From Alphaproteobacteria bacterium (GTDB taxonomy: Bacteria; Pseudomonadota; Alphaproteobacteria; UBA7887): a DNA stretch of 64,000 nucleotides. The DNA lies in contig JASLYQ010000002.1 of NCBI GenBank assembly GCA_030739735.1, positions 124,001 through 188,000 of the forward strand. Reading direction: 5' to 3'. Shown one piece after another: positions 16,079 through 25,456 of this stretch (within the stretch, counting starts at the first letter, position 1; each line of letters starts with the position of its first letter). The translations under genes were made by a program, and so were the position numbers. The notes under the pieces are model-generated. The model did no database searches. It saw only the letters and a list, made by a program, of their open reading frames with translations, and was not told where the DNA came from.

Positions 16079-17052
16079 CAGGCAGCGTCGCGCAGAATGG
16101 GTCCCAAGGCATCACGAACCACCTCGGGACCGGCACCGCTGCAATGCGCATTTTCGCTCAAATGACGCCGCCAGGCGCGGCCGCCACGACAGCCCCGAAA
16201 TAGACCCAGCATGTGCCGCGTGATACTGGCAAGCGGCACTCCCTCGGCGCACTGGCGCGTGATATACGGCAGCATGCTCTCGGCCACCGTATCGCGGCTC
16301 GCAACCGGGCTGGCATCGCCATAGATCCGCCCGTCCACCTCGGCCAGCAGATAGGGATTCTCGTATGCTGCACGGCCGAGCATGACGCCGTCGACAAGAG
16401 CGAGACGCGCAGCGGCCTCATCGAGCGTGGCGATACCACCATTGATGATGATCTCGAGCGCAGGAAAATCCCGCTTGAGCCGATAGACCCGCTCGTAGTT
16501 CAACGGTGGCACTTCGCGGTTTTGCTTCGGACAAAGGCCGCTGAGGATTGCCGAACGAGAATGGATGATGAAACTCCGCGCGCCCGCCTCGGCCACAGTG
16601 CCCACAAAATCGTCCAGAAATGCCACATCTGTGCGCTCGTCAACGCCAATGCGTGTCTTGACCGTGACCGGCAGCCCGCAACCTTCGATCATGGCCGAAA
16701 CACAACGCGCCACCACCTCGGGCTCGGCCATCAAACATACCCCAATCTTGCGCTGCCGGACCCGGTTGCTGGGACAGCCGATATTGAGATTGATTTCGTC
16801 ATAGCCCCAGGCCTCGGCAATAGCGGCGCAGCGCGCTAGGATCGCTGGGTTGTTTCCGCCCAGCTGCAAGGCAAGCGGATGCTCGCTGACGTCGAAGTCA
16901 AGCAGCCGCGCGCGATCGCCGTGAATCACGGCATCAGTCGTCACCATCTCGCTGTAGAGCACCGCACGCCGGCTGATGCGGCGCAGGAAATAGCGGTTAT
17001 GGCGATCGGTCCGCGCCATCATGGGTGCCACGCAAAAGCGGCGGTCAAGCAT
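16078..17052 (-). CDS. dusA: tRNA-dihydrouridine synthase DusA
   Basis: DusA reduces uridines 20/20a in the tRNA D-loop using FMN and NADPH. The 324-residue protein starts with the typical RRFCVAPMMARTDRH. It contains the active-site block NLNIGCPSNRVRQ followed by the catalytic Cys in IGVCLM, and the phosphate-binding region IINGGIATLDEA and VDGVMLGRAAYENP. The gene overlaps livF by eight bases at its start and larC by one at its end. It is therefore embedded between a transporter and the lar genes. Confidence 0.93.
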   Translation of the reverse strand: MLDRRFCVAPMMARTDRHNRYFLRRISRRAVLYSEMVTTDAVIHGDRARLLDFDVSEHPLALQLGGNNPAILARCAAIAEAWGYDEINLNIGCPSNRVRQRKIGVCLMAEPEVVARCVSAMIEGCGLPVTVKTRIGVDERTDVAFLDDFVGTVAEAGARSFIIHSRSAILSGLCPKQNREVPPLNYERVYRLKRDFPALEIIINGGIATLDEAAARLALVDGVMLGRAAYENPYLLAEVDGRIYGDASPVASRDTVAESMLPYITRQCAEGVPLASITRHMLGLFRGCRGGRAWRRHLSENAHCSGAGPEVVRDALGPILRDAA

Positions 17053-17698
17053 CGCCCCTAGCCTCTACCCGGCCGCGCTCAATGATGTAGGCAGTGTCGA
17101 TAAGATCCTCGGAGTGGGTCGAGTCCGATTCGGAGAGCAGGACTGACAGCCCCTGCTCCTTCAGCCCCAAAAGTACTTCGGCGAGGCGGCCAGCAAGCGC
17201 CGGCGCCACGCCCTCGAAAGGCTCGTCGAGGAGCACGAGCTTGGTGGCCGTCATCAAGGCTCGCGCCAGCGCCGCCAGCTTCTGCTGGCCACCAGAGAGT
17301 TGCATGGCGCGGCGCACAGCCAAATGCTCGACTTCCGGCATCAAGGCATAGATTCTGGCGATGCGATCCTCAGCATCATCAATACGGGTGGCCCAGGCAG
17401 GAACCAATATGTTTTCACGCACCGTAAGCTCCGGAACCAGGCGCCGATTCTCGGGCATGTAGCCGATACCGAGGCCGGCGCGCGCATGCGCAGGCATGGC
17501 GCCGAGATCACCACCATCGAAGGCTATGCTGCCGCCGCTGCGCGGGATCAACCCCATGACCGAACGCATGAACGTGGTCTTGCCAGCACCGTTGCGGCCC
17601 ATCAGGGCGGTCAGGCTACCGGGTGCGACGTCGAGCGACACACCGTCGAGAATGGTCGCAGCGGCAATGCGGACATGCAGATCGCTGACGCTCAACAT
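17045..17698 (-). CDS. livF: Branched-chain amino acid-type ABC transporter ATP-binding protein (LivF)
   Basis: This 217-residue ATPase is a LivF-type subunit of an HAAT-family importer. It shows Walker A (MGRNGAGKTTFMRSVMG), the LivF landmark GIGYMPENRRLVPELTVREN, the signature LSGGQQKLAALARAL and Walker B (LVLLDEPFEGVAP). It is slightly shorter than typical (about 230). It lies six bases after livG and runs into dusA. HAAT importers also carry urea, amides and aromatic or short-chain acids, so the substrate is open. Confidence 0.9.
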   Translation of the reverse strand: MLSVSDLHVRIAAATILDGVSLDVAPGSLTALMGRNGAGKTTFMRSVMGLIPRSGGSIAFDGGDLGAMPAHARAGLGIGYMPENRRLVPELTVRENILVPAWATRIDDAEDRIARIYALMPEVEHLAVRRAMQLSGGQQKLAALARALMTATKLVLLDEPFEGVAPALAGRLAEVLLGLKEQGLSVLLSESDSTHSEDLIDTAYIIERGRVEARGDA

Positions 17699-17704
17699 CG
17701 CTAC

Positions 17705-18466
17705 CTACCGTCGCCTATGCAACTCGGAGCCAACAACATAGTTGCGCACGTCCGCATCGGCGAGCACTGTTTCGGGTGGCCCGTCGGCAATCACGCGACC
17801 GTCGTAGAACGCCAGAACCCGCTTGGCATAGCTCTCCACCACCTCCATATCGTGCTCAACAAAGAGGAGCGTCATGCCCTCACATTCCAGCGCTGCCATA
17901 ATGGTATCCATCATGGCGCTCTTTTCATCAGCGCTGACGCCGCTGGTCGGCTCGTCAAGCAGCAACAGACTAGTCTCGCCGGCCATGGCCATGGCGATGT
18001 CGAGCAGCTTGCGCACGCCCTGAGGTAGCTTGCCAACAATCTGATCGCGATATTCGTCGATGGAGAACCGCGTCAGGACACCATCCGCCGAGGCAACGAT
18101 GTCGGCGCCATAGAGCGGTCGCCAGCCACTGGGTCGGTCCGTGACAGCGATTCCGAGCGCGATCATCATATTGTCGAGCACGTTGAGTTTCGGAAATATC
18201 TGCGGAATCTGGAACGAGCGGTGGATGCCGAGACGCGTCACATGGCGCGGGCTGAGGTGGGTGATATCACGCCCGTCATGGCGAATGACGCCGGTGTCGG
18301 GCTTGAGGTATCCCGTGACCATGTTGACGAACGTGGTCTTACCGGCACCATTGGCGCCGATCACGCCAAGACGCTCACCGGCATCGACGGTGACCGAAAC
18401 ATCGTCGGCCGCGACCACCGCGCCAAAGCGCTTGTTGAGACCTTCTGTCGCCAGCACCGCCGCCAT
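17705..18466 (-). CDS. livG: Branched-chain amino acid-type ABC transporter ATP-binding protein (LivG)
   Basis: The 253-residue ATPase has Walker A (GANGAGKTTFVNMVTG), the LivG-specific RLGIHRSFQIPQIFPKLNV region, and Walker B in LLLLDEPTSGVSADEK. The C-terminal segment YVVGSELHRRR ends the protein. The ABC signature (KLPQGVRKLLDIAMAMA) is divergent from LSGGQ. It lies between livM (one-base gap) and livF. Confidence 0.92.
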   Translation of the reverse strand: MAAVLATEGLNKRFGAVVAADDVSVTVDAGERLGVIGANGAGKTTFVNMVTGYLKPDTGVIRHDGRDITHLSPRHVTRLGIHRSFQIPQIFPKLNVLDNMMIALGIAVTDRPSGWRPLYGADIVASADGVLTRFSIDEYRDQIVGKLPQGVRKLLDIAMAMAGETSLLLLDEPTSGVSADEKSAMMDTIMAALECEGMTLLFVEHDMEVVESYAKRVLAFYDGRVIADGPPETVLADADVRNYVVGSELHRRR

Positions 18467-18467
18467 C

Positions 18468-19412
18468 TCAGGAGCGCTCCTTGGGCAGCCGAAAAATCGA
18501 CCACAGGCCGCCCGGCAGAAACAGAATCACCAGCAACAATGTGCCGCCGAGCAACATCTGCCAGAAGTTCGGGGCGTACTGGAGCGCGTAGGTGCGCACT
18601 AGTTCGAAGATCAACGCGCCCACAAACGGCGCCGCGACGCTGCCGGTACCACTGAGGATGGCGACGAAAACAAATTCACCAGACTTGGTCCAATAGACAA
18701 AGTCCTCGGGCGTAACGTGACCGATAAGAAGCGCGGTCAAAACGCCACCGAGCCCAGATAACATCGCCGCCAACACATACTTGATATGGATAGCCCGGCG
18801 CACGGAGATGCCGAGATATTCGACGCGCACCTCGTTCTCACGGATAGCTTCGCCGATATAGCCCATGGTGGACGAGAGATAGCGATGCGCAGCAAAAGCG
18901 CAAAGAAACGCAAACACGCATATCAAGCCATACAGCTCAAAGGTAAGCCGCTGTCCGCTACCCGGCTGGTAGGTGAAATAGCTCGGCCGCCCAACACTGA
19001 AGCCGTCGGTACTGCCCAGCTCGGCGCTGTTAACCAGCAGCCCGAACAAAATCATGGATAAGGCCAGACTGAGCATGGCAAAAAATATTGCCCGGTAGCG
19101 TGCCATCAGAAAGCCAAGCATGAATGCGATCACACCGGAAATAGTAACGCCGATGATAGACAGAACAAAAATATCACTGATACCCATGAAAGTGTAAGAC
19201 ATCGCCGCCGCGTAGGCTCCGATGCCGTAATAGAGTGCCTGGCCGAACGAGACCAGCCCAGCGCGCATCTGCACCATCAGGCCCAGCACGACCAAGCCCG
19301 TCGCTAGCGACAAGGCGACCATGTTTACGGCCCAACCCGGCAGCACCAGATAGCCCGCAAGCAGGGTGACCAGCGCCACGACCATACCGAAGACGGTGAA
19401 ATCGCGTGTCAT
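18468..19412 (-). CDS. livM: Branched-chain amino acid-type ABC transporter permease (LivM)
   Basis: This 314-residue integral membrane protein has about eight to ten hydrophobic segments and the LivM family blocks VQMRAGLVSFGQALYYGIGA and IGEAIRENEVRVEYLGISVR. The latter includes the EAA-like loop that contacts the ATPases. The ATGA overlap with livH shows translational coupling. Substrate cannot be deduced. Confidence 0.92.
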   Translation of the reverse strand: MTRDFTVFGMVVALVTLLAGYLVLPGWAVNMVALSLATGLVVLGLMVQMRAGLVSFGQALYYGIGAYAAAMSYTFMGISDIFVLSIIGVTISGVIAFMLGFLMARYRAIFFAMLSLALSMILFGLLVNSAELGSTDGFSVGRPSYFTYQPGSGQRLTFELYGLICVFAFLCAFAAHRYLSSTMGYIGEAIRENEVRVEYLGISVRRAIHIKYVLAAMLSGLGGVLTALLIGHVTPEDFVYWTKSGEFVFVAILSGTGSVAAPFVGALIFELVRTYALQYAPNFWQMLLGGTLLLVILFLPGGLWSIFRLPKERS

Positions 19413-20305
19413 ATCTTGCGCGTCTCGACGCGCCCAAACAGCCCTTGCGGGCGTATAATTAGGACCAGAGCCATGACGCCATAGACGATGAAAAGCTCGA
19501 GCTCAGGCATGTACTTGACCGCCAGCACGCGGCCAAACCCGACAAAAAGCGCGCCGAGCGCCGCGCCCTCGATGCTACCCAAGCCGCCGATCACCACCAC
19601 GGCAAAGGCGAGCACTATGATCTCGACTCCAATACCCGGCACTACTGACAGCATGGGCGCTGTGACCGCGCCGCCGAGTGCACCGAGCATGGCGCCAACC
19701 ACGAACGTGACAGTGAAGACGCGCGTGACATTGACACCTAGGGCCCGGGCAAGCTCACGATCGAAGATCACGACGTGCAACAGCTTGCCCGGGCGCGTGC
19801 GGTTGATGCCGAACCAGACACCAAGCCCGACGACGGCAGCCAGACCCATCAACCCGAAGTCATAAGTAAAGAACGAGATGTCACCGATATCAACGAAGCC
19901 CGGAAGGTCACGCGGTTGCCAAGGCATGTAGGACTGCACGCCGAAGACCAGCTTCGTAACGTCTTCGAGAATCAGAAAGGCGGCGTAGGTCACAAGGACG
20001 ATCACGATTTCGTCGCGCCCGTACATCCACTGTAAAAGACCGCGTTCCAGCACTAAACCCATGACCAGGCCGACCACGACAGCGGCAAGTAGCAACAGCA
20101 CATAAGTGCCGATGACCGGATAGTCCGCATTCATGTATTCGCCCACCGCCCATGCCGAGGTGAAGGCACCGAGCGCATAAAGGCTACCATGGGCGACATT
20201 GAGGATGTTCATCACCCCGTAAATCAGGGTGAGCCCCACCGCGACCAGAAAGAGGTACGAGGCATAGGTCGTGCCGTCGACCAGAATGGGAGCAAGGTCG
20301 CTCAT
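19409..20305 (-). CDS. livH: Branched-chain amino acid-type ABC transporter permease (LivH)
   Basis: The 298-residue permease shows the LivH N-terminus (LTLIYGVMNILNVAHGSLYA) and the loop KLLHVVIFDRELARALGVN. It ends with YGVMALVLIIRPQGLFG. GGAG lies seven bases before ATG 20305. No periplasmic substrate-binding protein gene is found next to the permease genes, which is unusual for the family; it must be encoded elsewhere. Confidence 0.92.
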   Translation of the reverse strand: MSDLAPILVDGTTYASYLFLVAVGLTLIYGVMNILNVAHGSLYALGAFTSAWAVGEYMNADYPVIGTYVLLLLAAVVVGLVMGLVLERGLLQWMYGRDEIVIVLVTYAAFLILEDVTKLVFGVQSYMPWQPRDLPGFVDIGDISFFTYDFGLMGLAAVVGLGVWFGINRTRPGKLLHVVIFDRELARALGVNVTRVFTVTFVVGAMLGALGGAVTAPMLSVVPGIGVEIIVLAFAVVVIGGLGSIEGAALGALFVGFGRVLAVKYMPELELFIVYGVMALVLIIRPQGLFGRVETRKI

Positions 20306-20363
20306 TTGTCTCCGCCGGGGTTCCCTACGATAAGAGGGCGTGGTTTAGCGCATATGCTTACGC

Positions 20364-20582
20364 TCAAGCAATCTCGACGGCGAGAACGCCTTCCTCCACG
20401 CCTTCCGCCCCTTCCGTCAGATGGACCGCACTGACCGTACCATCGACCGGCGCCTCATGAGGCACCTCGGTTTTCATAACTTCGAGAATGAACAACACAT
20501 CGCCGGTCTTAACGTTATCTCCCGCCGCCACCAGCACTTTCCAGACATTGCCCGGCACATCCGTGTGAACCTGAGATGCCAT
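20364..20582 (-). CDS. Small biotinyl/lipoyl-attachment domain protein
   Basis: The 72-residue product is a lone biotinyl domain. The attachment hairpin reads FILEVMKTEVPHEAPVDG, where the modified Lys normally sits in an AMKM motif. Ala is replaced by Val and the second Met by Thr, so biotinylation efficiency is uncertain. Such stand-alone carriers serve acyl-CoA carboxylases; no carboxylase subunit lies nearby. ATG 20582 is preceded by GGAGAGG; the longer frame has no similarity. It lies 58 bases before livH and probably heads the liv-dusA-lar transcript. Confidence 0.78.
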   Translation of the reverse strand: MASQVHTDVPGNVWKVLVAAGDNVKTGDVLFILEVMKTEVPHEAPVDGTVSAVHLTEGAEGVEEGVLAVEIA

Positions 20583-20826
20583 TAGCCTCTCCCCCATCGC
20601 TGCCGCAACCAGGCGATGACCGATGCCAAACAGCCAATGCGATAGCGCATCACCAGGCCGGGCGCCATGCCTTTGCGCCAATCTCGTCCATCTTACCCAT
20701 GCCGCAACCTAGAGCCTTATCGGGCCAGATGGAACCGATTTGGCCGCAAAGGCTGTAGGCAACCTTTGCGCATCGCGCCCGATTCGGCCATGGTTCAGGG
20801 TGACGTTTCTTGAGGGAGGATCCGCA

Positions 20827-21996
20827 ATGCGCCATTGTCATGTCATCGTGCCCGCGCTTGCCGCCTTGGCAGCGCTGTCCCAGCCCGTACTCGCCGATCT
20901 GATGTTGGCCGGCGGCGACAGCAAAGTGAGCTTCAGCGAAACCGGTGCGGTATTTGGCCCCCCCGGCAACGACGTGGTCTCGGTCATCGATATCGGCGGC
21001 GATCCCGCCAACCCGCGCATTATTGCCGATCTGCCGTTGATGAACTCGGTCTTCGGGCCACCCACAAATCTCGCCATCACGCCCGATGAAAGCCTGGCTT
21101 TGATCGCCAACGCCATGGACTGGACCCAGGATTATAGTGGCTGGAAGCCCTCACCTCACAACCAGATTCATATCGTCGACTTGACCCTCGATCCACCACA
21201 GGCGATCGAAACCCTGACGGTCGGCCGCCAACCCTCGGGCCTCGCCATCAGCCGCAACGGCAAGATCGCCTTGGTCGCTTATCGCGCCGACGACGCCATC
21301 GGCGTCTTAGAGATCGACGGCAAGTCGGTACGCCTCGTGCAGACTTTGGAGATGGGCGAGCAGGTGGCGGCGGTGGCCATCACGCCGGCAGGCGACCGGG
21401 CGCTGGTAGCCAAGTTTCCCGGCCACAAGATCGCCGTGCTCGAAATCGAGAACGGCCGGATAAGCTACGACCCGACACTCGATATGCCGGTCGGACAATG
21501 GCCCTACAACATCAAGATCAGCCCGGATGGCAGCTTCGCACTGAGCGCCGATAACGGAAATGGCGGGCGTTCTGACGGCCACATCGACACGGTCAGCGTC
21601 ATCGATCTGGAAGCCACACCACCGCGCGTGATCGACAGAGTGGTAGTTGGCGACGCGCCTGAGGGCTTAGCCATCAGCCCGACCGGCGAGATCGCCGTTG
21701 CCATTTTACTGCGCGGTAGCGCCGGCGTCGCGCACGATAGCTGGTACTACAACCGTAACGGCAGCGTCGTGGTTCTCGCCATCGACGACAAGACCCTAAC
21801 CCGGGTCGCCGAGATCGAGGTAGAGGGCCTGCCGGAGGGTGTCGTCTTTAGTCCCGATGGCAGCTACCTCTATGTCGGAAATTTTGTTGACAGCACAATC
21901 TCCGTCCTCAAGGTCGACGGCACCAAAGTCACGAATACCGGCCACACCTTGGCGCTGCCTGCGCCGCCGGGCTCTATGGGCAGCAGCCTGCCTTAA
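20827..21996 (+). CDS. Secreted YVTN/YncE-like beta-propeller repeat protein
   Basis: The 389-residue protein has a Sec signal peptide (about residues 1-23, ending VLA). About six repeats follow of the type PSGLAISRNGKIALVAYR, AVAITPAGDRALVAKF and EGVVFSPDGSYLYVGNFVD, typical of seven-bladed propellers. Family members are periplasmic or surface proteins with structural, binding or lactonase-like roles; no function can be assigned. GGGAGG precedes ATG 20827; the frame extending upstream lacks a signal peptide start. It is transcribed divergently from the liv-lar gene string. Confidence 0.85.
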   Translation: MRHCHVIVPALAALAALSQPVLADLMLAGGDSKVSFSETGAVFGPPGNDVVSVIDIGGDPANPRIIADLPLMNSVFGPPTNLAITPDESLALIANAMDWTQDYSGWKPSPHNQIHIVDLTLDPPQAIETLTVGRQPSGLAISRNGKIALVAYRADDAIGVLEIDGKSVRLVQTLEMGEQVAAVAITPAGDRALVAKFPGHKIAVLEIENGRISYDPTLDMPVGQWPYNIKISPDGSFALSADNGNGGRSDGHIDTVSVIDLEATPPRVIDRVVVGDAPEGLAISPTGEIAVAILLRGSAGVAHDSWYYNRNGSVVVLAIDDKTLTRVAEIEVEGLPEGVVFSPDGSYLYVGNFVDSTISVLKVDGTKVTNTGHTLALPAPPGSMGSSLP

Positions 21997-22195
21997 GGCT
22001 CAGGCATAGTCAGGGTTCACACTACATAGTAGGCCGATCATGAGTTCGGCCTGATACCCAGAAGACATTCGGAAACCTGACGTAGCGCAGAATATTCAGA
22101 AACATAGCAAAAGCCTGTCGAGGCAGTCTTTTGTCGCCTTATCCGACCGGGCGAAAACAACAGTGTTATCTGATATTGTGGCGAACGCCGCGCTA

Positions 22196-22225
22196 GGACT
22201 TTGTATGTATCCTACCGCAAAGTCC
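22196..22225 (-). terminator. Possible hairpin just after gyrA
   Basis: GGACTTTG and CAAAGTCC form an eight-base inverted repeat with a 14-base loop, starting one base after the gyrA stop. No U-run follows, so it may be a mRNA-end hairpin rather than a classic intrinsic terminator. Confidence 0.3.
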
Positions 22226-22226
22226 C

Positions 22227-24902
22227 CTAATCAGGGTTGCCGTCCTCATCCTCATCCCCATCCAGTACCGACTCGTCCAGCCGGCTCACGGAGACCACGC
22301 GCTCGCCTTCTGCCGTCTTAAAAAGCGTTACGCCCTGGGTGTTGCGGCCGGCTATGCGAATGTCTGCGACGGGGCAGCGGATGAGCTGGCCACCGTCGGT
22401 GACTAGTAGGATTTGGTCTTCGTCACCAACCGGGAAGGAGGCCACAACCTCACCGTTGCGGTCAGAGGTCTCGATGTTGATGATGCCTTGGCCACCGCGC
22501 CCGGCGATGCGGTATTCGTAGGCCGAACTGCGTTTACCGTAGCCATTCTCGGTAACCGTCAAAATGAACTGCTCGCCGGCGGCGAGTTCGTCGTAGGCCG
22601 GCTCGTGGGGCGGCACTTCGTCGTCGCCGCGGCGCACAGCCATGGCGTGACGCAGATAGGCGTCGCGGAAGGCAGTACTGTCAGCCTCGGCATGGTCGAG
22701 GATCGACATGGAAATAACCCGGTCATTGTCCTTCAAACGGATGCCGCGCACACCCGTCGAGCTGCGCCCGGCGAAGACACGCACATCGGTGACTGAGAAA
22801 CGGATGCACTTGCCGCTGGCCGCCGCCAGCAGCACGTCATCGTCCTCACCGCAGGGCTGCACGCCGATCAACTCGCCCTTGTCCTCGAGCTTCATGGCAA
22901 TCTTGCCGTTGGCCATAATGTTGGTGAAGTCGGACAACGCATTGCGCCTGACGGTACCTTGCGAAGTGGAAAACATCACGTGGAGCGCGCCCCAGCTCTC
23001 CTCGTTTTCAGGTAAAGGCATCATGGTGGCGATAGTTTCGCCCTCGGCCAGTGGCAACAGGTTAACCAGCGACCGGCCACGCGCCTGCGGTGTGCCGAGC
23101 GGCAGGCGGTAGACTTTGCGCGAATGGGCCATGCCGCGGCTGGTGAAGAACAGCATCGGCGTGTGAGTGTTAGCGACGAAGATACGCGAGACAAAATCCT
23201 CCTCACGCGTCGCCATGCCGGAACGCCCCTTGCCGCCGCGGCGCTGGGCGCGATAGGTGGAAAGCGGTACGCGCTTGACGTAGCCTTTGTGAGTAAGCGT
23301 CACGACCATGTCTTCACGCTGGATTAGATCCTCGATATCGTGCTCGAACTCGGCATCCTGGATGGTCGTGCGACGCGGGCTATCGCCGAATTGCTCGGCC
23401 ACATCGCGTAATTCTCCCCGCAGGATATCGAGCACGCGGGTGCGCGAACGCAAGACATCGAGATAGTCGACGATACGGGCCGTCACATCCTCGAGGTCCT
23501 TGGCGATCTTCTCGCGCTCGAGCCCAGTCAAACGTTGTAAGCGAAGGTCGAGTATTGCCTTGGTCTGGATCGCAGAAAGGCGATAATTGCCGTCCCCATC
23601 GACAGCGTGGCCAGGTTCGTCGATGAGGGCAATCACCGGTGCCACGTCCTGGGCCGGCCAAGCCCGATCCATGAGACCTCTGCGTGCCGCATCCGCATCG
23701 GCAGCGTTGCGGATGACGGCAATGATGTCGTCGATATTAGCGACCGCGACCGCCAGGCCGGCGAGGATATGGGCGCGCTCGCGGGCCCGTCTTAGCTCGT
23801 ACTTGGTGCGCCGGGTGATCACCTCCTCGCGAAAAGCAAGAAAGGCTTCCAGCATGCGCTTGAGGGTGAGTTGCTGCGGCCTACCGCCGTCAAGCGCCAG
23901 GGCGTTGACACCAAAGCTCGTTTGCAGCGGCGTATAACGATAAAGCTGGCTCAGCACGACCTCGAAATTAGCATTGCGCTTCAGCTCAACAACGACACGT
24001 ACGCCGTCACGGTCGGATTCGTCACGCAGATCCGAAATACCTTCGATGCGCTTATCGCGCACCGCCTCCGCGACCTGCTCCACCAAGCGCGATTTGTTGA
24101 CCTGATAGGGGATTTCGGTAATGACGATAGTGCGCTCGTCATTCTCCTCCGTCACGCGCCCGCGCATGACCACCGAGCCGCGCCCGGTGTGGTAGGCCGC
24201 GTGAATACCCGCCCTGCCCATAATCAGCCCACCGGTCGGGAAATCGGGACCCGGCACGATCTCCATCAGGGCCTCGATGGTCATCTCCGGGTCGTCGATC
24301 AGTGCCAAGGCCGCCGCCACGACCTCGCCCAGATTGTGGGGCGGCACGTTGGTGGCCATGCCGACGGCGATGCCGCCGGCGCCGTTGACCAGCAAATTGG
24401 GAAAACGTGCCGGCAACACCGTTGGCTCGTGCTCCGACTCGTCGTAATTGGCTTGAAAGTCAACCGTGTCCTTATCGAGATCATCCAGCAGCGCCGTGGC
24501 CGAGCGCGCCAAACGCGCCTCGGTATAACGCATGGCGGCAGGCCGGTCGCCGTCCATGGAACCGAAATTGCCCTGACCATCGATCAGCGGCAGGCGCATG
24601 GAAAAATCCTGCGCCATCCGCACCATGGCATCGTAGATAGCAGTGTCCCCGTGCGGGTGGTACTTGCCCATTACGTCGCCGACCACACGGGCCGACTTAC
24701 GATAGGGGCGGTTCCACTGATAGCCGTTTTCCTCCATGGAAAAGAGGATGCGGCGGTGCACCGGCTTGAGGCCATCACGCACATCTGGAAGCGCACGACT
24801 AACGATCACACTCATGGCATAATCAAGGTAGGAGCGCTTCATCTCCTCCTCGATCGACACTGGCGCTACGCCGCGCGGTCGGACTTCGCTGGTATCTGTC
24901 AA
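22227..24902 (-). CDS. gyrA: DNA gyrase subunit A
   Basis: GyrA is the breakage-reunion subunit of DNA gyrase. The 891-residue protein starts [20 protein letters not shown]. It has the [20 protein letters not shown] block, catalytic Tyr126 ([10 protein letters not shown]), and the quinolone region [14 protein letters not shown] with Thr at the E. coli Ser83 position and Asp at the Asp87 position. The C-terminal beta-pinwheel with the GyrA box-like QRRGGKGR follows. The C-tail is acidic. It is monocistronic or nearly so: the neighbouring genes are about 230 bases (downstream) and 180 bases (upstream) away. Confidence 0.98.
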   Translation of the reverse strand: MTDTSEVRPRGVAPVSIEEEMKRSYLDYAMSVIVSRALPDVRDGLKPVHRRILFSMEENGYQWNRPYRKSARVVGDVMGKYHPHGDTAIYDAMVRMAQDFSMRLPLIDGQGNFGSMDGDRPAAMRYTEARLARSATALLDDLDKDTVDFQANYDESEHEPTVLPARFPNLLVNGAGGIAVGMATNVPPHNLGEVVAAALALIDDPEMTIEALMEIVPGPDFPTGGLIMGRAGIHAAYHTGRGSVVMRGRVTEENDERTIVITEIPYQVNKSRLVEQVAEAVRDKRIEGISDLRDESDRDGVRVVVELKRNANFEVVLSQLYRYTPLQTSFGVNALALDGGRPQQLTLKRMLEAFLAFREEVITRRTKYELRRARERAHILAGLAVAVANIDDIIAVIRNAADADAARRGLMDRAWPAQDVAPVIALIDEPGHAVDGDGNYRLSAIQTKAILDLRLQRLTGLEREKIAKDLEDVTARIVDYLDVLRSRTRVLDILRGELRDVAEQFGDSPRRTTIQDAEFEHDIEDLIQREDMVVTLTHKGYVKRVPLSTYRAQRRGGKGRSGMATREEDFVSRIFVANTHTPMLFFTSRGMAHSRKVYRLPLGTPQARGRSLVNLLPLAEGETIATMMPLPENEESWGALHVMFSTSQGTVRRNALSDFTNIMANGKIAMKLEDKGELIGVQPCGEDDDVLLAAASGKCIRFSVTDVRVFAGRSSTGVRGIRLKDNDRVISMSILDHAEADSTAFRDAYLRHAMAVRRGDDEVPPHEPAYDELAAGEQFILTVTENGYGKRSSAYEYRIAGRGGQGIINIETSDRNGEVVASFPVGDEDQILLVTDGGQLIRCPVADIRIAGRNTQGVTLFKTAEGERVVSVSRLDESVLDGDEDEDGNPD

Positions 24903-25081
24903 AGCTGCCTTCGGCTAAATCCAGGTGAGATCGGGGTGACCCGCACAATGTCTATGAAGGTTACCAGATATTGCGGTGCCAGTGTGGAGAAACCCACAAA
25001 ATATGAGCGAAAAAGGACAGTCGGCCGCATCCCTTCATAGCCCGTCTGGGACCTAGTGGAAAGCCCCGCTTTTTGACTTCG

Positions 25082-25354
25082 CTAGCGATCGATATTCGGG
25101 GTCGCCGAGAGCATTTTGCGACTGACGGAGCGGGCCCGCCAGACCTCGTCCGACAAAAGCGCGAACGCATTGCTGGCCAAGACCTCCGACGAGAGCAAGC
25201 TGTGGAAGTCGTTCAGGCCCGTTGCCGCGGTGAAAGATTCTGCGGCCACCCTGTTCAGACAAAGGTAGCGCCAAGGTACCGGCCCTGACGGTTTGCCGGC
25301 ACAATACTCGAAGCCTTCCATGTCCCCGGCCCAGGGTAGGTGCTTGTGGATCAT
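25082..25354 (-). CDS. Hypothetical protein, possibly a gene fragment
   Basis: A 90-residue frame has a balanced composition and high GC at third codon positions, unlike the overlapping 134-codon frame, so it may be or once have been coding. It includes SFTAATGLNDFHSLLSSEVL and ends SATPNIDR. No family was recognised and no strong ribosome site is visible. It lies about 100 bases after the second PhyH gene on the same strand. It could be a degenerate remnant. Confidence 0.35.
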   Translation of the reverse strand: MIHKHLPWAGDMEGFEYCAGKPSGPVPWRYLCLNRVAAESFTAATGLNDFHSLLSSEVLASNAFALLSDEVWRARSVSRKMLSATPNIDR

Positions 25355-25456
25355 GGCGAATTAGATCACCGCATCGGCGCCGATCGATGACGGAGAGTCC
25401 CTCACGCCACGGCGGTGTTCTCACCAAGGTGACATGCACGATCTCTAAGCCCTCCA

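Noticed and set aside
23871-25040. 389-codon plus-strand frame opposite gyrA
   Set aside because: It is the complementary shadow of gyrA with no family similarity.
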